Shown here in pieces: positions 15,976-25,044 of a stretch of 64,000 nucleotides of DNA. The notes below the pieces were generated by a model that saw nothing but the letters and a program-made list of their open reading frames with translations, was not told the origin of the DNA and ran no database searches. The position numbers and the translations under genes are program-made. How positions within the stretch are numbered: position 1 is the stretch's first letter; each line of letters begins with the position of its first letter. The DNA is taken from NCBI RefSeq assembly GCF_014836335.1, contig NZ_JACSRA010000006.1:109896-173895 (forward strand). Reading direction: 5' to 3'. Source of the stretch: Clostridium cibarium. GTDB lineage: Bacteria; Bacillota; Clostridia; Clostridiales; Clostridiaceae.

Positions 15976-16896
15976 CTAAAACCACTTTTTCTTTTTAAAG
16001 CAAATAATACATCCCAAAACTATAAGAATGCTTATAAATATCACTATTGGATAGCTATATTCATATTCATATTCAGGCATTTTTAAATTCATTCCATACC
16101 ATCCAGCAATTAATGTAAGAGGTAAGAATATAGTAGTAATAACAGTAAATACTTTCATTAAATTATTTTGATTTATATCTACTTGAGCTTGATATGCTTC
16201 TCTTACTTGACTCACATAATCTCTTAAATTAATCACTGAACCATATAATCTATTAATTCTATTTGTAAGCATTTTAAAAGATTTAATAGTCTTTTGATCA
16301 ATTAATCCATTTTCATTTTCTTCTACACCTTCAGCTATATTATAAAATTGTTCATAATATCTCTTGAGTATTAAAAGTTTTTTTCTTAACATCATTATTT
16401 CTTTAAAGCACTCATTGTCAACAGAATTTATTAATCCTTCTTCTAGTTCAGAAATTTCTTCCTCAATATTCTCTAGATCATATGTATCTTCCACTGTAAG
16501 TTTATCAAAAAAAATATCAAGAACTTTTGATATGCTTGTAATCTTTTGATTACCATCAAATATGTATCCGATATAATCAGTTATAATTTTTTCATTATCA
16601 CAAATAAATGCTAATATGTTATTATTCAAATAAACACATATTCTATATGGATCCCTTAGTGGATCGCTTATATGTGGAACCATTAAAGAAATAAAATCAA
16701 ACCCAAAATTACTTTCAAATTTTGATGTTATTCCATTAACACATTGCAAGGCTATTTCTTTATCTATTCCTATTTTCTCTCTAATGTTCTCTAACTCATT
16801 AAAACTACAAATAAAAACATACTTTTTATTTTTTTCGCAAGTTATACTATCAATACTATCTTTTTGCAAAATATTATCTTTTAAACAATACACCAT
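15976..16896 (-). CDS. CorA family divalent cation transporter
   Basis: A 306-residue CorA-type channel for Mg2+ (or Co2+/Ni2+). A cytosolic N-terminal domain with a long stalk helix is followed by two C-terminal transmembrane helices. The signature GMN is seen in AGWYGMNLKMP between them. The start is taken at the ATG at 16896, 6 bp after AGGTG; a GTG three codons earlier overlaps that ribosome binding site and is less likely. No M-box riboswitch is visible in the short upstream region. Confidence 0.88.
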   Translation of the reverse strand: MVYCLKDNILQKDSIDSITCEKNKKYVFICSFNELENIREKIGIDKEIALQCVNGITSKFESNFGFDFISLMVPHISDPLRDPYRICVYLNNNILAFICDNEKIITDYIGYIFDGNQKITSISKVLDIFFDKLTVEDTYDLENIEEEISELEEGLINSVDNECFKEIMMLRKKLLILKRYYEQFYNIAEGVEENENGLIDQKTIKSFKMLTNRINRLYGSVINLRDYVSQVREAYQAQVDINQNNLMKVFTVITTIFLPLTLIAGWYGMNLKMPEYEYEYSYPIVIFISILIVLGCIICFKKKKWF

Positions 16897-16978
16897 ATAT
16901 ATCACCTAGTTTTTTCTATATTTTTATTGAATACTAACATATTTTATTTTATAAAACAATATAAAGATATATAAAAAA

Positions 16979-17008
16979 ACAGAACTTAATTAACTCCTTA
17001 AGTTCTGT
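16979..17008. terminator. Terminator after the FG-GAP/CHAP gene
   Basis: ACAGAACTTAA pairs with TTAAGTTCTGT over an 8-nt loop, with T-runs on both sides. It lies just downstream of the minus-strand gene at 17023. Confidence 0.85.
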
Positions 17009-17022
17009 CCTTTTTAATTAAA

Positions 17023-18630
17023 CTAACTTGTATACTGAGGTGATCCATATCCTGCAATTCTAGAATCACCAAAACTATATGTTCTTCTTGCCACTTGATC
17101 AGAAGTATTTCCTTCTATTGTTTGTACATAACTATCTGAAACTGATTCAACGATACCTACATGGTTAATTGCTCCACTATAATAAAAATAGATAATATCT
17201 CCTGGCTTTGGAGTATAGCTACCTCTATAATTCCATAATCCTCTATTCATGAACCAATTTGCTCCAGTCTGGCAAAGAGCATGTTTTGGTATAATATCAG
17301 TTGATATTCCTGCTTGATTAGCACACCAACTAACAAACATAGCGCACCAAGGTTGATTTTGCATTGGATACCAAGCTCCATACTTAGTCCAGTTATTCCC
17401 TATTTCATGATATCCTATTTCATTTCTTGCAACATTAAGCAACTTTTCCACATCTGCTTTGCTACTTGGAGAACTTGTACTATTTGATAAGAATATATGA
17501 ACTCTACTCTCGCTATTTCCATAATCATATATAGTTGCTATATCTTCTCCCCCAGTACCATTAAAATTACCTGCTACCATTCTCCCTGCTACTCTTTTTG
17601 CATCATAACCTGTCTCATGCCACCATCCATATGCACTTGGATAACTAAATGAGCTTCCTGTTGATAAAAACATATGTATTCTACTTTCTCCACTGCCATA
17701 GTCATACATTCCTGCTATATCATCTTTTCCATCTCCGTTGAAATCTCCAGCTACCATTCTATCTGTTATTTTATTTGCATCATAACCTGTCTCATTCCAC
17801 CATCCATACGCACTTGGATAGCTAAATGAACTTCCTGTTGATAAAAACATATGTATTCTACTTTCTCCGTTGCCATAGTCATACATTCCTGCTATATCGT
17901 CTTTTCCATCTCCATTAAAGTCTCCAGCTACCATTCTTCCTGTTATCTTGTTTGCATCATAGCCGGTCTCATTCCACCATCCATATGCACTTTGATAACT
18001 AAATGAACTTCCTGTTGACAAAAATACATGTATCCTACTTTCTCCATTACCGTAGTCATACATTCCTGCTATATCGTCTTTTCCATCTCCATTAAAATCT
18101 CCAGCTACCATTCTTCCTGTTATCTTGTTTGCATCATAGCCGGTCTCATTCCACCACCCATACGCACTTGGATAGCTAAATGAGCTTCCTGTTGACAAAA
18201 ACACATGTATCCTACTTTCTCCGTTGCCATAGTCATACATTCCTGCTATATCGTCTTTTCCATCTCCATTAAAATCTCCAGCTACCATTCTTCCTTTCAA
18301 TTTTCCTGCATCATAGCCTGTCTCACTCCACCATCCATATCCACTTGGATAACTAAATGAGCTTCCTGTTGACAAAAACACATGTATCCTACTTTCTCCG
18401 TTGCCGTAGTCATACATTGCTGCCACATCTTCTTTTCCATCTCCATTAAAATCTCCACTAACTGTTCTCTCAGCTATTTTATTAGCATCATAGCCTGTCT
18501 CATTCCACCACCCATACGCACTTGGATAAGTAAATCCATCATTTGTATCAGCTTTTACTTCTTTGCCAGTTAGGAAAAACAGTAAAAATAATGGCATTAC
18601 TGCTAATACTCTTTTTAATGTAATTTTCAT
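17023..18630 (-). CDS. Secreted FG-GAP repeat protein with C-terminal CHAP amidase/peptidase domain
   Basis: A 535-residue exported protein with a signal peptide (residues 1-28, ending KEVKA). Six tandem FG-GAP/VCBS units of 59 residues (residues about 33-392) each carry a Ca-binding loop FNGDGKDD, suggesting a six- or seven-bladed propeller; the last unit has lost the loop consensus (FNGTGGED). Residues about 395-535 are a CHAP domain with catalytic Cys429 in PWCAMFVSW and His in NHVGIVES, followed by an EGN motif, so the enzyme likely cuts peptidoglycan peptide bonds. It has the look of an autolysin or a cell wall hydrolase; the propeller may bind wall or surface polymer. Confidence 0.85.
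   Translation of the reverse strand: MKITLKRVLAVMPLFLLFFLTGKEVKADTNDGFTYPSAYGWWNETGYDANKIAERTVSGDFNGDGKEDVAAMYDYGNGESRIHVFLSTGSSFSYPSGYGWWSETGYDAGKLKGRMVAGDFNGDGKDDIAGMYDYGNGESRIHVFLSTGSSFSYPSAYGWWNETGYDANKITGRMVAGDFNGDGKDDIAGMYDYGNGESRIHVFLSTGSSFSYQSAYGWWNETGYDANKITGRMVAGDFNGDGKDDIAGMYDYGNGESRIHMFLSTGSSFSYPSAYGWWNETGYDANKITDRMVAGDFNGDGKDDIAGMYDYGSGESRIHMFLSTGSSFSYPSAYGWWHETGYDAKRVAGRMVAGNFNGTGGEDIATIYDYGNSESRVHIFLSNSTSSPSSKADVEKLLNVARNEIGYHEIGNNWTKYGAWYPMQNQPWCAMFVSWCANQAGISTDIIPKHALCQTGANWFMNRGLWNYRGSYTPKPGDIIYFYYSGAINHVGIVESVSDSYVQTIEGNTSDQVARRTYSFGDSRIAGYGSPQYTS
17455..18535 (-). repeat. Six tandem 177-bp coding repeats
   Basis: The FG-GAP units of the CHAP protein repeat every 177 bp and remain nearly identical in DNA, not only in protein (for example the block around 17712 recurs at about 17889 and 18066 with few changes). 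Such identity implies recent duplication or gene conversion, and copy number is likely to vary between strains. Confidence 0.9.
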
Positions 18631-18754
18631 AATCGCTTTCTCCTCCTTATTTCTTACTTTTTTTTACAATATACCATTATTATAATAACATATTTCTCCT
18701 GGGTTTTTAACTAATATATTCATATTATTACAATATATATCTAAAAGTCCCATT

Positions 18755-18792
18755 AAAAAACTGAATTTGAAATTAATCAAATTCAGTTTTTA
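18755..18792. terminator. Terminator after the amine oxidase gene
   Basis: AAAACTGAATTTGA pairs perfectly with TCAAATTCAGTTTT around a 6-nt loop, with A/T tracts on both sides. Confidence 0.85.
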
Positions 18793-18803
18793 ATATGTGA
18801 TAT

Positions 18804-20492
18804 TTACTTAATAACTTTACAATACTCCACTAAGGAATTTGCAGCTTTCATCCCACTATTTAATGCTCCTTGCATCCAACCATGGGTTAAAGATGTATGT
18901 TCACCTGCGAAATATACTCTATTATTATATTCTGGTGTTGACATTGAATAGGAAAATTCAGCTTGTTGCTCAGGCATGAAATAACAAAATGCACCATAAA
19001 ATCCTTCTTCCTCATTCCAGTGTACAGTTTTATAATTTTCCACTACATAATCAAGATATCCCCTCTTAAGTCCGTGAACTGCCTCAACTTGTCTCTTTAT
19101 TTCCTCAGTACGTATTCTATCCTCTAGGTTTCCCAAACGTATAGCATCCTGTTCAAGATTATATGATGCCAATAATACTCCTGGTTCCTTGTATGAATTA
19201 TAATTATCACTATTTATTACACTATGATAACCCGGATACCAAATAGTTCCGATAGATAGATCTGTGTATGTTCCTCCTCCTATTATTTTCTCCTTGGCAT
19301 TACCTTTTTCCCAAAAACGTTCACTACACATAAAAGCTGTCTTCTGTGAAGATACATATTTTACTTCTTTAATAGCTTGCATTTTTTTATTGCTAAACAT
19401 AGGATATACTCTTACATTACGAAGACTTGAAAAAGGAATCGTACAAATAACAAAATCAAACTCCTCTAAAGAAATTTCTGAAGTTATTTGATTCCTATAC
19501 TCAAGAATGATTTTATCATTATTTTTATAAATTCCAGTAACTGCTTTACCGTTTTTCCACGTTACATTTCCTAAATTGCTTTCTTCTATATTCTGATAAT
19601 CTTTAGGTCTTTTAGATATGAGTGAATAATAAAAAGCAAGAGGCAAATTAACTGAGCCTCCTACTAGCTCGTATCTAAATGCAGAATCTACCGTGTAATC
19701 TTCCTGGAGATTTTCATAGTAACTATTATAATAAAATGATCCCAAAAATGGAGCTACACATGAAATTAATTCAATAGCACCTTCACTTAAACCCATTTCT
19801 TCGAAAACTCTACGTACTCCAAAACTCCCTAAATACTTAATCATGGGAGAATACTCCTCTTTTACTTGTAATATTTCTCTTCTCACCATTGGGTTAAGTT
19901 TTAAAAGATTAGTTCCTAATGCATACTCTATAAGTTCTTGCCATGAAGTACCTCTTTCCCATGTATTTAATTCAAATTCCGGATAAATATTTTCCATTAC
20001 ACTTATACCCTTGGAGTCATTTCTAGCTCGTCTATTTCTTACATATATAATTGCATTTTCATTGTTTTGAATAAAAGGTCTAGTTTTTAATTTAAAAAGA
20101 TTAATATAGTGCCAAATAGTTTCATGGGATACAGGTATTCGCATAGCTCCAACTTCACCATAATATCTTTTTTCTCTATCAAAATAATAGGTATAAACCC
20201 TGCCTCCTATACGCTCTTTTTGCATTTCAAAAATAGTCATGTCAAAGCCTAGTTTTCTCAATTCGAAAGCAGAACAAAGGCCAGCAAGACCCCCTCCAAT
20301 TATTCCAACTTTTACTCCCTTAAACTCTCCTGGAACTCCAATTGTTGTAATGTCCATTGGTGGACTTAAAAGTTCTATTATACTATCAAAATCTTCAATA
20401 TGCTTTGCTTCTTTTAATGCAACTTGTAACATTTCATGCCTTTCAAAATTTGTAGGATTATTTGGTTGAGTATACCTAACACTCCTATACAA
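18804..20492 (-). CDS. FAD-dependent amine oxidase / L-amino acid oxidase-like
   Basis: A 562-residue flavoprotein. The Rossmann dinucleotide motif VGIIGGGLAGLCSAFELRK lies near residue 65, then ERIGGRVYTYYF (the GG-R motif), and at the C-terminus VYFAGEHTSLTHGWMQGAL, the FAD-covering motif of monoamine and L-amino acid oxidases. There is no signal peptide, and an N-terminal extension of about 60 residues precedes the FAD motif. It would oxidise an amino acid or amine and reduce O2, which is unusual for an anaerobe. The start is a TTG; an ATG 19 codons later is the alternative. It stands alone between two terminators, so no pathway can be read from context. Confidence 0.82.
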   Translation of the reverse strand: MYRSVRYTQPNNPTNFERHEMLQVALKEAKHIEDFDSIIELLSPPMDITTIGVPGEFKGVKVGIIGGGLAGLCSAFELRKLGFDMTIFEMQKERIGGRVYTYYFDREKRYYGEVGAMRIPVSHETIWHYINLFKLKTRPFIQNNENAIIYVRNRRARNDSKGISVMENIYPEFELNTWERGTSWQELIEYALGTNLLKLNPMVRREILQVKEEYSPMIKYLGSFGVRRVFEEMGLSEGAIELISCVAPFLGSFYYNSYYENLQEDYTVDSAFRYELVGGSVNLPLAFYYSLISKRPKDYQNIEESNLGNVTWKNGKAVTGIYKNNDKIILEYRNQITSEISLEEFDFVICTIPFSSLRNVRVYPMFSNKKMQAIKEVKYVSSQKTAFMCSERFWEKGNAKEKIIGGGTYTDLSIGTIWYPGYHSVINSDNYNSYKEPGVLLASYNLEQDAIRLGNLEDRIRTEEIKRQVEAVHGLKRGYLDYVVENYKTVHWNEEEGFYGAFCYFMPEQQAEFSYSMSTPEYNNRVYFAGEHTSLTHGWMQGALNSGMKAANSLVEYCKVIK

Positions 20493-20593
20493 ATAGCTTC
20501 AACCCCTTTTGACAATAAAATCATCAACTCAATATAATATTATATTCTTGGAATGATACTAAATTCATAATAAATAATCATATCTGTAAAATG

Positions 20594-20644
20594 TAAGTGC
20601 TACTGCAAAATATAAATCTAACTTATATTTCACAGTAGCACTTA
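20594..20644. terminator. Long hairpin terminator after the aldolase gene
   Basis: AAGTGCTACTG and CAGTAGCACTT pair and the stem continues through AAATATAA/TTATATTT. The poly-T tail is weak, so it may partly act as a 3' stabiliser. Confidence 0.6.
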
Positions 20645-20686
20645 ATTGTTATTAATTTATATATAAAAATACATTTGTCTAGCTAA

Positions 20687-21337
20687 TTAATTATTACCAA
20701 AAGCCTTATCATAATCTTCTAAGAATTTTTGAATTCCTTGGTCTGTTAATGTATGTTTAGTCATCTGAATTATAACACTATATGGAATTGTTGCAATATG
20801 TGATCCTGCCATTGCAACATCTAGTACATGCATTGGATTTCTTACACTTGCTGATATTATTTCACTCTTAATATCATGTACTTCAAAAATCTTTACAATT
20901 TGCTTTATTATATCTATCCCTGGATTCCCTATATCATCTAATCTTCCTAAAAATGGACTTACATATGTAGCTCCAGCTCTTGCTGCTAGTAATGCTTGAA
21001 GTGGTGAAAAAATCAAAGTTACATTTGTTTTTATTCCTTCTTTTGATAGCACACTTACTGCCTTTAATCCTTCTTCACACATTGGTATTTTGATTACTAT
21101 GTTCTTATGTAATTTAACTAATTCCCTTGCTTCTATTATCATTTTTTCTGATTCTAAGCTGATAACTTCAGCACTTATTGGTCCATCTACTATTGAGCAA
21201 ATTTCTTCAACTACTTCTTTTAAATCTCTTCCTTCTTTAGCTATTAATGATGGATTTGTTGTAACCCCAGCTAATACTCCTAATTTGCTAGCTTCTCTAA
21301 TTTCTTCAACATTGGCAGTATCAATAAATATTTTCAT
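20687..21337 (-). CDS. Transaldolase-like protein / fructose-6-phosphate aldolase
   Basis: A 216-residue single-domain TIM-barrel aldolase of the small transaldolase subfamily (TalC/FSA). The N-terminal [29 protein letters not shown], the Schiff-base Lys in [11 protein letters not shown] near residue 85, and the [11 protein letters not shown] region are visible. It would transfer a dihydroxyacetone unit between sedoheptulose 7-phosphate and glyceraldehyde 3-phosphate, or cleave fructose 6-phosphate. The start is set at the ATG at 21337 because AGGAG lies 8 bp before it; a GTG at 21346 overlaps that site. It is the last gene after the split transketolase and completes the non-oxidative pentose phosphate set. 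Confidence 0.9.
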   Translation of the reverse strand: MKIFIDTANVEEIREASKLGVLAGVTTNPSLIAKEGRDLKEVVEEICSIVDGPISAEVISLESEKMIIEARELVKLHKNIVIKIPMCEEGLKAVSVLSKEGIKTNVTLIFSPLQALLAARAGATYVSPFLGRLDDIGNPGIDIIKQIVKIFEVHDIKSEIISASVRNPMHVLDVAMAGSHIATIPYSVIIQMTKHTLTDQGIQKFLEDYDKAFGNN

Positions 21338-21380
21338 TTTAATCACTCCTCGTTTTAATCTATATTTCTAAATTAACTTT

Positions 21381-22310
21381 CTATTTTGTTATGGTTTCTT
21401 TTACTACTCTAACTATTTCATCATCTGTTAATTTGTATTTCTCCATTAACTCATCTGGTGTTCCTGATTCACCAAAAACATCATTAATACCTATCTTCTT
21501 TACTATTGTTGGATGCTTGTCACACACTAAACTAGAAACCATAGCTCCAAGTCCACCTATTATAGAATGCTCTTCTGCAGTTACTATAGCCTTGGTTTCT
21601 CTAGCAGCTTTTAAAATTATTTCCTCATCTATTGGTTTAATTGTTGAAATATTTATTACTCTTGCACTTATATTTTCTTTTTCTAATTTTTCTGCTGCCT
21701 TGATAGCTTTTTGAACCATCATACCTGTAGCTATTATTGCTACATCATTTCCTGATTTAATTTCTACACCTTTGCCAATTTCAAATTTATAGTTATCATC
21801 GAATATGTCTTCTGTATTACATCTTCCAAATCTTAAATATACAGGACCTTTTATTTCAGCTGCTGCATGAACAGCTGCCATTGCTTCTCTATGATCTGAT
21901 GGAACTATTACTGTCATATTTGGTAATGCACTCATTAAAGCAATATCTTCAATTGATTGATGTGAACCACCATCTTCACCTACAGTTATGCCCGCATGAG
22001 TCACTGCAATTTTTACATTCATCTTTGGATAACATATTGAATTTCTTATAACTTCAAAAGCTCTTCCTGTTGCAAACACTGCAAATGTACTTACAAATGG
22101 TATCTTCCCAACGTTAGCAAGTCCAGCAGCTACTCCCATCATATTTTGCTCAGCTATTCCTATATTAAAAAATCTATCATCAAATTTTGATTTAAAGCCA
22201 TTAGTTTTTGTAGACTTTGAAAGATCTGCATCTAAAACTACAACATCCTCATTGCTTTCTCCTAATTGTACTAACGCCATTCCATATGACTCTCTTGTTG
22301 CTTTTCCCAT
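21381..22310 (-). CDS. Transketolase, C-terminal subunit
   Basis: A 309-residue protein equal to the pyrimidine-binding and C-terminal domains of transketolase. It has GIAEQNMMGVAAGLA with the catalytic Glu near residue 55, FATGRAFEVIRN, and HAGITVGEDGGSHQSIED near 110. It pairs with the N-terminal subunit encoded 14 bp upstream to form one active enzyme in the cytosol. The ATG follows GGAGGA. Split transketolases are common in clostridia and archaea. Dihydroxyacetone synthase or 1-deoxyxylulose synthase are less likely, given the separate N half and adjoining transaldolase. Confidence 0.93.
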   Translation of the reverse strand: MGKATRESYGMALVQLGESNEDVVVLDADLSKSTKTNGFKSKFDDRFFNIGIAEQNMMGVAAGLANVGKIPFVSTFAVFATGRAFEVIRNSICYPKMNVKIAVTHAGITVGEDGGSHQSIEDIALMSALPNMTVIVPSDHREAMAAVHAAAEIKGPVYLRFGRCNTEDIFDDNYKFEIGKGVEIKSGNDVAIIATGMMVQKAIKAAEKLEKENISARVINISTIKPIDEEIILKAARETKAIVTAEEHSIIGGLGAMVSSLVCDKHPTIVKKIGINDVFGESGTPDELMEKYKLTDDEIVRVVKETITK

Positions 22311-22323
22311 ATTAACTTTCCTC

Positions 22324-23136
22324 CTATCCGCAAATCTCTGTTATTGCTTTTTCTTTTTGTTCTAAGTTAGGTGCTTGTCCATGCCATCCAGCCTGATTTT
22401 CCATGAAACTTACCCCTTTTCCTTTTATAGTCTTAGCAATAATCACTACAGGAGTATTATTTGCCTTATCTGCTTCTTCAAAAGCCTTATCAAGTTCTTC
22501 ATAATCATGACCATCACATTTTATTACTTTCCATCCAAAGCTTTTCCACTTTTCATCTAATGGACTAATGCTCATAACTTCTTCATTTTTCCCATCTATT
22601 TGTAGTCCATTATAGTCAACTATAGCCACTAGATTATCTAATTTATAATGAGCTGCACACATTGCTGCTTCCCATACTAACCCCTCTTGAAGTTCTCCAT
22701 CGCCTAATAGAACATAAACCTTTGAATCTTTATTTTCTAACTTTAATCCTAATGCCATTCCAACAGCATTTGAAATCCCTTGCCCTAGTGATCCAGTAGA
22801 TACATCTACACCTGGAATATTCTTAGCATCTGGATGTCCTTGAAGTAAAGCTCCTATCTTCCTTAATTTCATTAACTCATCCTTACAAAAGAAACCTTTT
22901 TCTGCTAAAGTAGCATAAAGTGCAGGAGCTGCATGACCCTTGCTTAATACAAATCTATCTCTACCATCTTTATGAGGTTCGTTTACATAAACCTTCATCC
23001 TTTCAAAATATAAATATGTAATAATATCTGTACATGATAGAGCTCCACCTGGATGTCCTGATTTAGCCTCATATATCATTTCAATAATATTCTTTCTTAT
23101 TTCTTTTGACTTATTAAACAGAACTTCTTTATCCAT
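22324..23136 (-). CDS. Transketolase, N-terminal subunit
   Basis: A 270-residue protein holding the thiamine pyrophosphate domain: AKSGHPGGALSCTDIITYLY near residue 25, VLSKGHAAPALYA near 63, and the TPP motif LLGDGELQEGLVWEA to DYNGLQIDG (about 140-180). With the C-terminal subunit it moves two-carbon ketol units between pentose phosphates. The ATG follows GGAGGT. It is the first gene of the tkt-tkt-aldolase operon, which is divergent from the SorC regulator gene. Confidence 0.93.
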   Translation of the reverse strand: MDKEVLFNKSKEIRKNIIEMIYEAKSGHPGGALSCTDIITYLYFERMKVYVNEPHKDGRDRFVLSKGHAAPALYATLAEKGFFCKDELMKLRKIGALLQGHPDAKNIPGVDVSTGSLGQGISNAVGMALGLKLENKDSKVYVLLGDGELQEGLVWEAAMCAAHYKLDNLVAIVDYNGLQIDGKNEEVMSISPLDEKWKSFGWKVIKCDGHDYEELDKAFEEADKANNTPVVIIAKTIKGKGVSFMENQAGWHGQAPNLEQKEKAITEICG

Positions 23137-23234
23137 TCCTTTAACCTCCTACTTTCTGAGAATAAATTTAAACGTTTTTCTATCTTGTCTAAATAGTAAC
23201 ATATGTTTTTTGTTCATTCAACATATTCTCAACT

Positions 23235-23252
23235 AATGCACATATGTGCATT
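23235..23252. promoter_or_regulatory. 18-bp palindrome in the tkt/sorC divergent region
   Basis: AATGCACATATGTGCATT is a perfect palindrome, about 100 bp from the transketolase start and 108 bp from the SorC start. A second, shorter palindrome AACATATGTT lies at 23198-23207. Position suggests a SorC operator controlling both directions; binding is inferred. Confidence 0.5.
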
Positions 23253-23360
23253 ATTCTTTTCGATTTTATTCATTTTCATTGATATAACTTCATAAATTTT
23301 ATATAATTAGATGAACATTTATTCATATAATTAAAATTTACTCAAATATAGGTGATAATA

Positions 23361-24338
23361 ATGAAAGATTATGATAATTTAAATGAAAACGAAAAATTAT
23401 TTCTCTTATCTGAGGTTGCTAGTTTATATTACAATCACAATATGACTCAGTCAGAAATTGCAAATAGAATCTTCACCTCTCGTTCTAAGATTTCAAGACT
23501 TCTAAAAGAAGCAAAAGATAAAGGTGTAGTTCAAATTAAAATTAATGAACCATGGGAAAGAGATATTGATTTAGAAGATCAGATTACAAATATGTTTAAT
23601 TTAAAAGATATTCGTGTCCTTAATACTAAAAACTCTTCTAGTAACGAAATTCTTTCTAAACTCGGAAGACTTGGAGCATACTACTTAGAAAATATTATAG
23701 ATAAAGATACTATACTAGGAGTATCTTGGGGTAAAACTATTTTTAACACTATAAATTTCTTAAACAATAATAAAAATATTCCACTAACAGTTGTTCAAAT
23801 TATGGGGGCTGCTTCTAAAAACAATCCTGAAATAGATGCAATAGATTTAACTAGAAGAATTGCCCAAACTTATGGCGGAAAATATCACTATTTGTATGCC
23901 CCTCTTTATGTTGAAGATATAACTTCTAAAGAAACCCTAATTAAAGATCCAATAATAGCTGATACATTAAACTTAGCTAAACACTCAAATATTGTACTTA
24001 CCGGACTTGGCACTGTTGATAATGAATCAGAGACCACCTTATGGCGCGGCTATCTAAATAGCTATACTAGACATCATCTTCAATCAAAAGGTGCTGTAGG
24101 TCATATATGTGCACATTTTATTGACATAAACGGAAACAAGATTGATCTAGATATTGATAAAAAATTAATTGGTCTTGAACTAGATGATTTGAAAAATATT
24201 GAAAATGTAATATGTATAGCTAGTGGAGAAAATAAATCTAAAGCGCTTTTAGGAGCTTTAAGGGGTGGTTATATAAAAACTTTAATAACTGATGATAAAA
24301 CAATACATAAACTACTTCAATATCAAAATAATTATTAA
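23361..24338 (+). CDS. SorC family sugar-phosphate-responsive transcriptional regulator
   Basis: A 325-residue regulator. The N-terminal helix-turn-helix (MTQSEIANRIFTSRSKISRL, residues about 29-48) is joined to a SorC/CggR-type sugar-phosphate-binding domain (GVSWGKTIFNTINFL, then VVQIMGAASKN, GLGTV, GHICAHFID). Start is taken at the ATG at 23361, just after AGGTGATA; a GTG at 23352 overlaps this site. It is divergent from the transketolase operon and followed 15 bp later by rpe, so it probably senses a pentose or related phosphate and controls both units. This is inferred from position. Confidence 0.88.
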   Translation: MKDYDNLNENEKLFLLSEVASLYYNHNMTQSEIANRIFTSRSKISRLLKEAKDKGVVQIKINEPWERDIDLEDQITNMFNLKDIRVLNTKNSSSNEILSKLGRLGAYYLENIIDKDTILGVSWGKTIFNTINFLNNNKNIPLTVVQIMGAASKNNPEIDAIDLTRRIAQTYGGKYHYLYAPLYVEDITSKETLIKDPIIADTLNLAKHSNIVLTGLGTVDNESETTLWRGYLNSYTRHHLQSKGAVGHICAHFIDINGNKIDLDIDKKLIGLELDDLKNIENVICIASGENKSKALLGALRGGYIKTLITDDKTIHKLLQYQNNY

Positions 24339-24353
24339 AAAGGAGTTTTAACT

Positions 24354-24998
24354 ATGAAAAAAATTTTACCTTCTGTTCTCTCAGCTGATTTTTTAAATCT
24401 AGGTTCTCAAATACAAGAACTTGAAAACAATAATATAGAAACTATTCATATAGATATAATGGACGGCCAATTTGTTCCTAATATTTCTTTTGGTTTTCCC
24501 ATTTTGCAAGCAATAAGATCTTCAACTAAACTAACTTTAGATGTACACCTTATGATTAATAATCCATCTAATTTTATTAAAGAATTTGTAGATTATGGAG
24601 CAGATATTATTACAGTACATTATGAGGGGAATCACCACTTACATAGATTAATACAACAGATAAAATCTTATAACATTAAAGCAGGTATCGCAATAAATCC
24701 AGCTACCCCAATAAGTTCACTTAAACATATAATTCATGATGTTGATTTAGTTCTAATTATGAGCGTTAATCCTGGATTTGGTGGACAATCATTTATTCCA
24801 TTTACTTTAGATAAAATTAATGAACTTAAATCACTTAAAGAAGACTTAAATTTATCTTTTAATATCAGTGTAGATGGTGGTGTGAAATCTTCAAATTATA
24901 AAGATATTTTAAACGCTGGAGCAGATTTATTGGTTGTTGGCTCTGACCTATTTAAAAATAATGATATTAGTAATAATATAAAAGCATTCAGCAAATAA
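24354..24998 (+). CDS. rpe: Ribulose-phosphate 3-epimerase
   Basis: A 214-residue TIM-barrel epimerase interconverting D-ribulose 5-phosphate and D-xylulose 5-phosphate. Signatures: ILPSVLSADFLNLG at the start, HIDIMDGQFVPNISFG near 32 (metal His and Asp), DVHLMI near 63, MSVNPGFGGQSFIP near 138, and VDGGVKSSN near 172. AAAGGAG lies before the ATG. It is in one operon with the SorC gene. It is not the related ascorbate enzyme UlaD, whose motifs differ. Confidence 0.93.
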   Translation: MKKILPSVLSADFLNLGSQIQELENNNIETIHIDIMDGQFVPNISFGFPILQAIRSSTKLTLDVHLMINNPSNFIKEFVDYGADIITVHYEGNHHLHRLIQQIKSYNIKAGIAINPATPISSLKHIIHDVDLVLIMSVNPGFGGQSFIPFTLDKINELKSLKEDLNLSFNISVDGGVKSSNYKDILNAGADLLVVGSDLFKNNDISNNIKAFSK

Positions 24999-25040
24999 AA
25001 AAATGACTGTAGATAACTTACTTTTCTACAGTCATTTTTT
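24997..25040. terminator. Bidirectional terminator between rpe and ulaE
   Basis: AAAATGACTGTAGA pairs with CTACAGTCATTTT, with A and T runs outside the stem. It separates two convergent genes. Confidence 0.85.
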
Positions 25041-25044
25041 AATA

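Noticed and set aside
16897..16978. Possible Mg2+ riboswitch (M-box) for corA
   Set aside because: Too short and lacks the conserved M-box helices.
17455..18535. Regular repeats considered as a CRISPR array
   Set aside because: Period is 177 bp, there are no unique spacers, and the repeats are one open coding frame of FG-GAP units.
24354..24998. Candidate for the missing UlaD decarboxylase
   Set aside because: Motifs (ILPSVLSADF, HIDIMDGQFVPN, SVNPGFGGQ, DGGV) are those of ribulose-phosphate 3-epimerase.
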